Assembly: GCF_001306455.1 (NCBI RefSeq)
Contig: NZ_LGTQ01000006.1
Location: 496,001 to 560,000, forward strand
DNA: 64,000 bases
Direction: 5' to 3'
Source: Jiulongibacter sediminis
Lineage (GTDB): Bacteria; Bacteroidota; Bacteroidia; Cytophagales; Spirosomataceae
The number at the start of each line of letters is the position of its first letter. The stretch's first letter is position 1. The position numbers were made by a program, and so were the translations under genes. Positions 26,294 through 33,935 of this stretch are shown here, piece after piece. The notes beneath the pieces were generated by a model. That model was not told where the DNA came from. It was given only the letters and a program-made list of their open reading frames with translations, and did no database searches.

Positions 26294-26382
26294 TGGTACC
26301 GGGGACGGGGGTCGAACCCGTACGGGCGTTTCGGCCCACAGGATTTTAAGTCCTGCGTGTCTACCAATTCCACCACCCCGGC
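26294..26382 (-). tRNA. tRNA-Leu (anticodon TAA)
   Basis: Reads GCCGGGG at the 5' end, pairing with CCCCGGT (one G-T). The anticodon stem-loop is CAGGA-CTTAAAA-TCCTG, giving anticodon TAA. The long variable arm GTGGGCCGAAACGCCC is typical of tRNA-Leu. The T-arm GGGTTCGACCC is intact, and CCA is encoded (26294-26296). Confidence 0.95.
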
Positions 26383-26401
26383 GGGTTTTGGTTACCCTTG
26401 T

Positions 26402-26431
26402 GAAAAAAAAAGCCCCACAAGATGGGAGCTT
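26402..26431 (-). terminator. Probable terminator between tRNA-Gly and tRNA-Leu
   Basis: In the minus direction AGCTCC pairs with GGGGCT (one G-T), followed by nine T. The stem is short, so confidence is moderate. Confidence 0.5.
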
Positions 26432-26439
26432 TTATTTCG

Positions 26440-26512
26440 AGCAGAAGACGGGTCTCGAACCCGCGACCTTAACCTTGGCAAGGTTACGCTCTACCAACTG
26501 AGCTACTTCTGC
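26440..26512 (-). tRNA. tRNA-Gly (anticodon GCC)
   Basis: 73 bases; acceptor stem GCAGAAG/CTTCTGC, D-arm AGCTCAGTTGGTAGAGC, anticodon stem-loop TAACC-TTGCCAA-GGTTA with anticodon GCC, T-arm CGGGTTCGAGACCCG. CCA is not encoded, unlike in the neighbouring tRNA-Leu. Confidence 0.95.
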
Positions 26513-26599
26513 CTGTAAATGTGGGTGCAAAGATAATCCAAGGGTTTTATTTGTCAATAGATTTTGTAAGAATTTTTCGTCTTTTCTTTCGGGTAGACG

Positions 26600-26607
26600 T
26601 ACTTTTG
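26600..26607 (+). promoter_or_regulatory. -7 promoter element of hisIE
   Basis: TACTTTTG fits TAnnTTTG perfectly, 20 bases before the hisIE start. No clear TTG at the -33 spacing. Confidence 0.5.
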
Positions 26608-26626
26608 TCAACCAGAAAAAACTGCT

Positions 26627-27229
26627 ATGGATAGAAAACCAAACTTCTCTAAAAACGCCGACGGATTGTTACCTGCTGTAATTCAGGATCATTGGACGTT
26701 AAAAGTCTTGATGCTGGGCTACATGAACGAGGAGGCCTATCAAAAAACACTGGCTGAAAAAAAAGTTACTTTTTTTAGCAGAAGTAAAAACCGGCTATGG
26801 ACCAAAGGAGAGGAATCAGGTAATTTTCTTAACTATGTCTCATCAGCTATCGATTGTGATGAAGATACTATCCTAATACAAGCTGACCCGGTAGGTCCTA
26901 CATGTCATACAGGAGATGATACCTGCTGGCAAGAAACCAATGAAGGGAAGGTAGGTTTTCTGGAGCATTTGAGAAAAACCATAAAAGAGCGTAAAGAAAA
27001 TCCTTCTGAAAAATCGTACACCGCCAGTCTTTTTCAAAAGGGTATCAATAAAGTTGCCCAAAAAGTAGGCGAAGAAGCGGTGGAGCTCGTAATTGAAGCA
27101 AAAGACGATAATAAAGACTTGTTTCTTGGTGAGGCTGCAGATTTGATGTATCATTACTTAACCTTACTTGAAGCAAAAGATATCGCTCTTGATGAAGTTA
27201 TTGATACATTAATCAAAAGACATAAGTAA
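26627..27229 (+). CDS. hisIE: Bifunctional phosphoribosyl-AMP cyclohydrolase / phosphoribosyl-ATP pyrophosphatase
   Basis: 200 residues, fused HisI (about 1-105) and HisE (about 110-200), catalysing steps 2 and 3 of histidine synthesis. HisI: VLMLGYMNEEAYQKT, FFSRSKNRLWTKGEESGN, and the zinc/Mg site DCDEDTILIQADPVGPTCHTG. HisE: YTASLFQKGINKVAQKVGEEAVELVIEA, an all-alpha NTP-pyrophosphatase helix with the EE...E pattern. It has its own -7 element and no other his gene is adjacent in this window. The next gene starts on the base after its stop codon. Confidence 0.96.
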   Translation: MDRKPNFSKNADGLLPAVIQDHWTLKVLMLGYMNEEAYQKTLAEKKVTFFSRSKNRLWTKGEESGNFLNYVSSAIDCDEDTILIQADPVGPTCHTGDDTCWQETNEGKVGFLEHLRKTIKERKENPSEKSYTASLFQKGINKVAQKVGEEAVELVIEAKDDNKDLFLGEAADLMYHYLTLLEAKDIALDEVIDTLIKRHK

Positions 27230-27568
27230 ATGTTAAACTACATTGTCAGACTAGCTCTTGTTGGGCTGGTCGTTTACATGATCCCTGATGTGCTCTCTCA
27301 AATTCAAGTGAGTAGTCTTACCTCAGCCATAATTGTGGCTTTTGTGATGAGTCTCCTTAACACCTTTGTGAAGCCGATCCTTACTATCCTTTCTTTACCG
27401 ATTACAATTCTAACCCTCGGGTTATTTTATTTTGTGGTGACCGTGGCTATCGTTTATATCTGTGATGCTTTGGTGGGAGGTTTCAAAGTTGATGGTTTTC
27501 TACAGCCATTAATTTTCAGTTTTATTTTATCAATTGTCAACAGTCTGGTAGGTTCATTTCAGGAATGA
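27230..27568 (+). CDS. Small membrane protein, phage-holin-4/DUF360-like family
   Basis: 112 residues, four hydrophobic segments. The pattern SLLNTFVKPILTILSLPITILTLGLFYF is the recognisable core of the PF04020 (Phage_holin_4_2) family, common in bacterial chromosomes and, despite its name, not tied to prophages; no phage genes are near. Function unknown. Its ATG directly abuts the hisIE stop (TAAATG) and its end overlaps the next gene's start by 4 bases, so the three genes are translationally coupled. Confidence 0.82.
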   Translation: MLNYIVRLALVGLVVYMIPDVLSQIQVSSLTSAIIVAFVMSLLNTFVKPILTILSLPITILTLGLFYFVVTVAIVYICDALVGGFKVDGFLQPLIFSFILSIVNSLVGSFQE

Positions 27569-27948
27569 AGTTTTTAACTCCTCTTTTGTTTCTCTTGTTT
27601 TTTTCGGCCTGCGTATCTGAACCTTTTGAGCTTGGTGATGGAGTAGACCTTGAGTCATTTAAGAAAGATAGAGGAGGATGTGAAAATCTGAGGTCTGGTC
27701 AAATTGAAGCACTAAAAGCTGTGTCGGATAATATTCTGACTCATTCGGAGAATGAGGTCCTCGCAACATTAGGCCGCTACGATTTTCAAATACTTGACCG
27801 TAAAAACCAGAAGGTATTTGTCTATTACCTTGAGGAGGGGCCACATTGTGAAGCTATTCAAAACGAGTCTTCAGCTATTTCAATGGCTGTATATTTCAAT
27901 GCCACCAGCCTGGCAAAAGAAGTTACTTTTCAGCAAGGGATGCCTTAG
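27565..27948 (+). CDS. Small lipoprotein of unknown function
   Basis: 127 residues. The lipoprotein signal ends LFFSACVSE, with the cysteine at residue 16. The mature part contains C39 (GGCEN) and C94 (PHCEA), a possible disulfide pair. I do not recognise a domain. Coupled by ATGA overlap to the holin-like membrane protein. It converges on the GT2 gene with a 4-base overlap of the 3' ends. Confidence 0.75.
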   Translation: MKFLTPLLFLLFFSACVSEPFELGDGVDLESFKKDRGGCENLRSGQIEALKAVSDNILTHSENEVLATLGRYDFQILDRKNQKVFVYYLEEGPHCEAIQNESSAISMAVYFNATSLAKEVTFQQGMP

Positions 27949-29396
27949 CTCTGTAAGGCGTGCCTGACGGTGTAGAATACCACAAGCCCGTAGCCCAGAA
28001 AGACCATAAAATGAAAAGGCATCATGCCGAAAAGGTTTTTCTGAAAATCTATCAGTAGCATTGCAGCGAACAATAGGCTGATCAAAGCCTCAATCCAGGT
28101 GAGTAGCCCGATTTTTTTGATGGAATAGACATTACCACGCCAAGAGTCGTTTTTGTTGACCACATTAAACTTAGGAGTACGTACGAAGGGTGTTTTTCGT
28201 CCCAGATAACCTTCAATTACGGCGATGGTATTATGTAGCGATAGCCCCATCATAAATACCAAAAACATAAAGAAACGCTTGGCGAACAGCCAAAAGTTAG
28301 GATTCTTCCTCCTAAAGGCCAACCAATAAAATGAACCCAGAATGAGCCAGTTGACCTGAAAAAGGGTAGTCAGGTTTACAATTCGATGATATTTCGAAAA
28401 GATATCGGTGTTTAACACCAATGGGATGCTGGCGAAAGCTAAAGCCACCACACTCAAAAAAATGGAGCTGTTTAGCAAGTGATAAAAACCATGCAGTTTG
28501 GTTGAGAGGCTCAAATGGTTAGCCTTAAAGACTTTTCTTGCATTTTTAACAAAACACTCTGCACCACCTTTCATCCAGCGGTATTGCTGCGATTTAATGG
28601 CCGGTAAACTTACGGGTAGCTCGGCAGGGGAAGGAAGCTCTCTTAAATATTGAAATTTCCAGCCTTTTAATTGGGCCCGGTAGCTAAGGTCAAGATCTTC
28701 TGTTAACGTATCAGGCGACCAGCCTCCGGCATCTTCTATGGTTTCCTTTCGCCATACACCGGCGGTACCGTTGAAGTTGATAAAATGCTGTCCGGCAGCC
28801 CGCCCCGGTTGTTCTATGAAAAAATGAGCGTCAAGGCCAAAGGCCTGAAGCTTTGTGAGTAATGAATAGTCCTCATTGATATGCTCCCATCTTGTTTGTA
28901 CCACTCCGGTTCGCGAATCCTGAAAAAGTGGTATACTTTTAAAAAGGAAATCTTTTTGAGGAATGAAATCAGCATCAAAAATGGCTATAAATTCACCTTT
29001 AGCCATCGGAAGGCCGTATTTCAATGCTCCGGCTTTGAAGCCTGTTCGCTCTGGTCTTCTGACTAATTCTATATCAAAACCTAAGTCAGCGTACTCCCGA
29101 GCCTTTTTTTGAAGTATTTCTGTGGTTTTATCGGTAGAGTCATCTAATAGTTGAATCTGTAGTTTGCCTTTCGGGTATTCAATGCTGAGAATTGAATCGA
29201 CTAACCTTTCAGCAACATATTGCTCATTATAAAGAGGTAGCTGAATAGTGACCAATGGCCAATCTTCCTGATTTTCAGATGGAGTTGGTGCCTTATATTT
29301 AAAATGGGTGATGATGAGGCTGGCCTGCATGAGGCAATAGCCAAAAATTATACTTAAAGGAATCAGATACGCTATGAGAAGTAAAGGCTCACTCAT
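27945..29396 (-). CDS. Processive family 2 glycosyltransferase, cellulose-synthase-like, membrane-bound
   Basis: 483 residues. One N-terminal membrane segment (residues 5-28) and about four at the C-terminus. The full set of catalytic motifs is present: DDS at 85-87, DADF at 141-144, TED at 232-234 (catalytic base) and QQYRW at 270-274, the acceptor-site motif of processive beta-glycan synthases and ceramide glucosyltransferase-like enzymes. Predicted to polymerise or transfer hexose at the inner membrane; the product is unknown. No BcsB-like or PilZ partner is adjacent. Coupled by ATGA overlap to the upstream DPM-like GT2. Confidence 0.87.
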   Translation of the reverse strand: MSEPLLLIAYLIPLSIIFGYCLMQASLIITHFKYKAPTPSENQEDWPLVTIQLPLYNEQYVAERLVDSILSIEYPKGKLQIQLLDDSTDKTTEILQKKAREYADLGFDIELVRRPERTGFKAGALKYGLPMAKGEFIAIFDADFIPQKDFLFKSIPLFQDSRTGVVQTRWEHINEDYSLLTKLQAFGLDAHFFIEQPGRAAGQHFINFNGTAGVWRKETIEDAGGWSPDTLTEDLDLSYRAQLKGWKFQYLRELPSPAELPVSLPAIKSQQYRWMKGGAECFVKNARKVFKANHLSLSTKLHGFYHLLNSSIFLSVVALAFASIPLVLNTDIFSKYHRIVNLTTLFQVNWLILGSFYWLAFRRKNPNFWLFAKRFFMFLVFMMGLSLHNTIAVIEGYLGRKTPFVRTPKFNVVNKNDSWRGNVYSIKKIGLLTWIEALISLLFAAMLLIDFQKNLFGMMPFHFMVFLGYGLVVFYTVRHALQS

Positions 29397-30088
29397 TTTG
29401 ATGAAAGTGCGTATTTAAAGATCCAAAGCAAAATTTTGTAACCGGCGAGCACTGTTCCTTTTACTGTTCCTGACACCTTTGATTGACCAATTCGCTTTTT
29501 GTAATTCACAGGGACTTCTGTGATTTTTAATTTGTGCCTTGCGGCTTTAAGCTGCATTTCTACGGTCCAGCCATAGGTTTTATCCTCCATTTTGAGCTTT
29601 TGGAGAGCATCCCAGCGGATTGCCCTGAATGGACCGAGGTCGGTATAATGAACACCAAAAAAAAGTTTGATTAGTCGTGTAGCCAGCCAATTACCAAATA
29701 CCTGCTGTGGAGTCATAGATCCGCTTTCTTTTTGGCCCAAAACACGGCTTCCGATTACCATATCCTTGTTTTGCTCATAAATGGGGGCAATCACCTGTGA
29801 AAGTTCTGCCGGGTAATCGGAATAATCCGCGTCTAGAAAAACTATAGTCTGCGGAGATTTTGTGGCGGCATACTCCATGCCCTTCAGGCAGGCATAGCCG
29901 TAGCCCTGACGGGGTTCATCAAGCACAGTGGCACCAGCCTTTTTCGCCACAGCGGAGGTTTCGTCTCTTGAATTGTTATTAATCACAATTATTTCCTGAA
30001 CACCTTTCGGAATTTCGGCAATAACTTTGTCAATAGAAAGGGCCTCGTTAAAGGCTGGTATAATTACAAATACTCCTTCAGGAACCAA
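29393..30088 (-). CDS. Dolichol-phosphate-mannose-synthase-like GT2
   Basis: 231 residues from a TTG start at 30088. No ATG is available: an in-frame TGA lies four codons upstream, and the conserved VFVIIPAFNEALSIDKVI begins five codons after the TTG. Motifs: NNNSRDET (nucleotide binding), VFLDADYSDYP (DxD, about residue 86), and GSRVLG. There is no C-terminal membrane domain, so this is the short DPM1/polyprenyl-phosphate-sugar form; it probably makes a lipid-linked sugar. Could supply a donor for GT-C transferases such as the one at 14285-16282 (inference). Confidence 0.87.
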   Translation of the reverse strand: MVPEGVFVIIPAFNEALSIDKVIAEIPKGVQEIIVINNNSRDETSAVAKKAGATVLDEPRQGYGYACLKGMEYAATKSPQTIVFLDADYSDYPAELSQVIAPIYEQNKDMVIGSRVLGQKESGSMTPQQVFGNWLATRLIKLFFGVHYTDLGPFRAIRWDALQKLKMEDKTYGWTVEMQLKAARHKLKITEVPVNYKKRIGQSKVSGTVKGTVLAGYKILLWIFKYALSSK

Positions 30089-30144
30089 GAGTTTTCAGTT
30101 TTTGCAAAGGTTAGAAAAAAGTCCTCTGCAATTTACGACAATTG

Positions 30145-31182
30145 TTACTCTATAGTTTCAGGTTTGTAGTTTTCACAGTATTTGTCATATAAATCAGCGG
30201 CTTTTTGCTGCTCCAGCACTTTGAGCTGGAGATAGTCTTTGCAGGCAGAGTTTATATCTTTTCTGAAAACATGGGCTGCGGCTCTGAGGTAATAGGCTTC
30301 TACAAAATATGGATTTTTTTCAATGGCTTTATCGATGTAGTAAACTGAGGTTTTGTAGTTTTTCTCGCCAAAGTAATATTGACCATAGGCTAGGTAATCC
30401 TCTGCCATTTGAGCTTCATTCATAGCTTCTACCTGTTCACTGGAGGTTTTGGTAAAACCAAGGTCAAAATTGAATTCTACTTCACAGTTGACAATTTCAC
30501 CCTGATAGGTGGCAGGTAGCCAATGTCCCTTGGTTTTCTCAACGGCATCGATCAATCGATTATCGTATTTAGGGTCTGAGCTGGCTACCATTCTCAGGCC
30601 TTCCATTTTACCTTCTGTTGTAATCACAAAACGTACGACAAAACCTCCTTTCTTGTATTCGGGGAATTTAAAATCAGAAAAGATCTTGGACATTGCACTC
30701 ATGGTAGGATGAATGAATTTCGGCTCTACCACATCTGGCTGATATACATAAACAAGATCCCCGTTTTTTGCCAGGTAGGCTTCAGGAGTGGTGCTTAGAT
30801 CGTAAATGGGTTTATAGATCATTTTTATCCGCAGCGGTTCTACATCAGAAGGCTGATTAACCTGCTGTAACTCCAGAATAGGCTTCTCAAGGCGAGTTAT
30901 CTTGTAGTGGTCGTTACGGTAAGAGAATACACTGTCAGAGATCCGGTATCGCTGAACAGAATTGACGCCATTCAGTGAAACGATAAGGCTATCACGACGA
31001 AAATCCAGCACAAAGCTGGATCCCGTCACTGAAAGATCATATAGCGGACTCCCGTCCTTTAATGTTACTTCATCTTTTACCCATTCTCCCTGAAGGGCTT
31101 CTTTTAAAGCTTGCTGAGCAAAGCTTTGGAGACCGCTTAATGTCAGGAGAACAATTGATGTGGTTTTTAGGAATTTCTTCAT
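30145..31182 (-). CDS. Secreted protein with TonB C-terminal-like domain and TPR tail
   Basis: 345 residues. Signal peptide (MKKFLKTTSIVLLTLSGLQSFAQ). A middle region resembles a TonB_C domain: GGFVVRFVITTEGKMEGLRMVASSDP, then a partner loop ending WLPATYQGEIVNCEVEFNFDLGF. The C-terminal 90 residues form two or three TPR units (AEDYLAYGQYYFGEKNYKTSVYYIDKAIEKNPYFVEAYYLRAAAH). There is no membrane anchor, so it is not a classic energy transducer. Similar periplasmic proteins are common in Bacteroidota, with unknown roles. Its ATG immediately follows the stop of the S41 peptidase (TAAATG), so the two are co-translated. Confidence 0.75.
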   Translation of the reverse strand: MKKFLKTTSIVLLTLSGLQSFAQQALKEALQGEWVKDEVTLKDGSPLYDLSVTGSSFVLDFRRDSLIVSLNGVNSVQRYRISDSVFSYRNDHYKITRLEKPILELQQVNQPSDVEPLRIKMIYKPIYDLSTTPEAYLAKNGDLVYVYQPDVVEPKFIHPTMSAMSKIFSDFKFPEYKKGGFVVRFVITTEGKMEGLRMVASSDPKYDNRLIDAVEKTKGHWLPATYQGEIVNCEVEFNFDLGFTKTSSEQVEAMNEAQMAEDYLAYGQYYFGEKNYKTSVYYIDKAIEKNPYFVEAYYLRAAAHVFRKDINSACKDYLQLKVLEQQKAADLYDKYCENYKPETIE

Positions 31183-32658
31183 TTAACGTTTACTCAAGTA
31201 CTCTGTAGCAAAGCCAACCCAGTCAACTTCGTTACTTGGTACTTTAACGTCAGGCTTAATGCCCTTATTATCGATGTCCTGGTCTCTCATACTTTTTGCC
31301 ATGCCAATGGCCAGTCTCCAGCCAAATGCAGGTAAGCCCCAGTCTCTAACTTCGATATAATCAGCCAGCCCTTTGGTACGTGTACCTATAACGATTGTTT
31401 TATCGCTTTGCTTAGCTTCTAAAGTAACACTTTCTGCGGTACTTGCCGTATTTTCATTGACCAGAATTGCTACTTTTTTAGGGTAAACAGAGGGTTTTAC
31501 ATATTGGAAAACTTTGTCTGGCCCCTGAACATAGCCGTTCGGGTTATTCTTCATCAGCGAGATCACTTTGTTTAGTTTTGGAGCAAGAATTCTCTTAAAC
31601 TTAGGATCCGTCTGGATTGACTCCAGCTCATGTGAGAGAAGTACAATATTGTCTTCAGATGATCTGAACATTCCTCCCTTTCTTACAATCGGCTTATCAG
31701 CTATGTATGGATAAAGGGCAGCAAAAGCATTTTCATTTCCACCAGGATTGTTTCTCAGGTCAACAATAAGATTTTCAGTGGAGCTGATTAACGGACTGTA
31801 CTTAGTGACCATCGCCATGATTACATCATCAGAATCATACATTGTGAAAGGTGGCAACGTAATCAAGACTGTCTTGTCGTCAATTTGCTCAACACGGTAA
31901 TCAGGCAGTTTAGTCAGAATATCCACATTACTAACAATGGTCTGTGGCTTAGGGTAAACCTTTTTCATTTTATAGATTCCCTCAATAACCAAGTAATCTT
32001 TGATGTGTCTCGCAAACTTGGTCTCAGCCGTGAAGTCGAAATATCTATACTCGGCCTCGTAATGGTCTTTGTACTTTTCTGACAGCGTGAATTTTGATTT
32101 ACCTGCTGTCCAAAGCTCATCTTTAGCCTCCATCAGGAAGGCGGTAAACTCACCTTTACCCTCTTCAATCATGCCGAGACGGTAGTTTTTATCCTCAGTT
32201 TCCCAAATACCCACCAGCTCATGTTGATTTGGTTTACTGTCTAAAAACTTTCTGAATTGCTCCTCACTTCTGTAAGAAACTGAAGCTGTACGGGCCGCTC
32301 TTTTGGCTCTTTCTTCTTCTGGTTCAGGTTTTGTGTAAGGTTCCGGAATATTGATAAACAGGTGGCCGTCTTCAAAGAATGAAAGCCAGTCATTCATCAT
32401 AAAATAGCATTCGGCAGGCTCGTTAACGTTTCTAACCCGCTCACGTGTTTCTTTCGTAAGCTTATCGAACTTCTTTTTGTCTTTGTTCGATCCGGTTTTC
32501 TCATGCCAGCCGGCATAATTTTTTTCAACTTTTTCGTAGGCATCTTCAAAAACCAGCGTGCATTTGCTTTTTAGTTTTTCTGCTGGCTGCTCTTTCTGAG
32601 CAATTGAAGTATTCAGGCTTAATAGGACAGTACCTATCAGGAAAGTGATTTTTTTCAT
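31183..32658 (-). CDS. S41 family peptidase, secreted
   Basis: 491 residues with signal peptide (ends LNTSIAQ). The C-terminal S41 fold: NLIVDLRNNPGGNENAF (about 296-312), catalytic Ser predicted as S406 in LVNENTASTAESV, and GTRTKGLADYIE with a possible K429. There is no PDZ domain, unlike the CtpA gene at 51147-52796, so this is the IRBP-like S41 type. Substrate unknown; perhaps periplasmic turnover. Paired with the TonB-C/TPR gene. Confidence 0.85.
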   Translation of the reverse strand: MKKITFLIGTVLLSLNTSIAQKEQPAEKLKSKCTLVFEDAYEKVEKNYAGWHEKTGSNKDKKKFDKLTKETRERVRNVNEPAECYFMMNDWLSFFEDGHLFINIPEPYTKPEPEEERAKRAARTASVSYRSEEQFRKFLDSKPNQHELVGIWETEDKNYRLGMIEEGKGEFTAFLMEAKDELWTAGKSKFTLSEKYKDHYEAEYRYFDFTAETKFARHIKDYLVIEGIYKMKKVYPKPQTIVSNVDILTKLPDYRVEQIDDKTVLITLPPFTMYDSDDVIMAMVTKYSPLISSTENLIVDLRNNPGGNENAFAALYPYIADKPIVRKGGMFRSSEDNIVLLSHELESIQTDPKFKRILAPKLNKVISLMKNNPNGYVQGPDKVFQYVKPSVYPKKVAILVNENTASTAESVTLEAKQSDKTIVIGTRTKGLADYIEVRDWGLPAFGWRLAIGMAKSMRDQDIDNKGIKPDVKVPSNEVDWVGFATEYLSKR

Positions 32659-32731
32659 TTTAGGACACGTTTTAATGATCTCTGCGAAATCATTCTCTAA
32701 TACTGTGCCAAAAAATGGATCCCCTTAAAAA

Positions 32732-33934
32732 TTATTCGTCTCCTTCAGGGAGTTCAAGGTATTGAATAGGCGAAATGGCGTTCCCTGCGATGCCTTTTAT
32801 ACTTCCATACATGTCAATGGTGTTGCCAATAACCTTATCTATTTGCGTCTCACGTTCTTTCCATATACGTTGCATGGCCCGCTTTTCACGGTCTAACTCA
32901 CTTTTCAGATTGGAGAAGCCCTCGACAATGGCTTCCATCTGCTGTTTAAACTGACTGCTGGTTAAAAAAGAATAGAGTAAACTCATTTTGTCCGCCTTGT
33001 TCTCATTAACAGAACCCGCTTGATGAGCCTTGATCAGAATTTCACGGAGAACATAAACCAGACTTTTTACTTCGTGAAAACCACAGACCCATACTCCTTC
33101 TTTTTCTCCAAAACGATCCATGTCTTTGGGCATGGTCTGAGTTACCAAAACAGCGATTTCAGCTCCGGTTTCACGTTGATCAGTTTTGAGTTTCTCAATC
33201 CAGTCACCGCCCCAGTTTTGAGTTCTTTTACTTTCAAAAATGATTTTCCCACAGATCTGCCCGAATTCGTTTTTTACCTTTTGAATAGCGTCAGCCCCGC
33301 GAATTCCCTTTTTGACCTCCTCAATTTCATCGTAAGGGAAAGTCCTTTCCAGAATGGATTCAATCTCTAATTCCTGAATTTCACCTTGTAACTGCATGGA
33401 GCCTTGTTCGGCTTTTCTTTGCATTTCTTTGACGAGGTTCATCTGGGTCTCCAGCTTTTTCTCGTATTCTTTTTTGACAAGTTCAAACTCCTGGTCTTTT
33501 CGTTTGGCAGCAGACTCTTCAATGGATTTGGCTTTCTCAAGCAACTCTTTTTCCAGTTTGATCCGCATCTGCTCCTGACTCATTTTGAGCTCATTTTCCT
33601 TTTTTAGTAGCTCAAGCTCTTTTTTCTGGGCATCCAGAATCAGCCTTTGTTTATGCTGGTTGTCTTCCTGAAGGGCTTTGAGCATAGCCGCATTTTTTTC
33701 ATCGGCTCGTTTTTGGGCTTCAGACTGAGCGATGGCCCACATTTTCTTTTTTTCTTCCTGTTCAAACTTCGCTTTCTCTTCCTGCAGCTGCTTTTTGAAC
33801 TGTTCTATTTTAGTCGCATTCTCTTTTTCCTGTTGCTCAATACGCTTTTGGAGCTCTATCTGCATGTGTTTTTGCAGGGCTTCGCCGACATCAAAAGAGT
33901 GTCCGCAGTTTGGGCAGGTAGTTTTGTTTTGCAT
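32732..33934 (-). CDS. DUF2130 coiled-coil protein, possibly nuclease-like
   Basis: 400 residues. N-terminal zinc-ribbon-like CPNCGHSFD (residues 7-15), a long coiled coil (about 20-190) rich in K/E/Q, then a conserved C-terminal domain. It carries KGIRGADAIQKV (D215) and, about 20 residues later, KIIFESKRTQN (E234-x-K236). That spacing of D and ExK resembles the core of PD-(D/E)XK nucleases; the similarity is my inference, and the family has no assigned function. Sits one base downstream of the DUF4139 gene in the same direction, so they probably share a transcript. Confidence 0.85.
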   Translation of the reverse strand: MQNKTTCPNCGHSFDVGEALQKHMQIELQKRIEQQEKENATKIEQFKKQLQEEKAKFEQEEKKKMWAIAQSEAQKRADEKNAAMLKALQEDNQHKQRLILDAQKKELELLKKENELKMSQEQMRIKLEKELLEKAKSIEESAAKRKDQEFELVKKEYEKKLETQMNLVKEMQRKAEQGSMQLQGEIQELEIESILERTFPYDEIEEVKKGIRGADAIQKVKNEFGQICGKIIFESKRTQNWGGDWIEKLKTDQRETGAEIAVLVTQTMPKDMDRFGEKEGVWVCGFHEVKSLVYVLREILIKAHQAGSVNENKADKMSLLYSFLTSSQFKQQMEAIVEGFSNLKSELDREKRAMQRIWKERETQIDKVIGNTIDMYGSIKGIAGNAISPIQYLELPEGDE

Positions 33935-33935
33935 A

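Noticed and set aside
27230-27568. Prophage remnant suggested by a holin-like protein
   Set aside because: The family is common in chromosomes; no lysin, tail or integrase genes are near.
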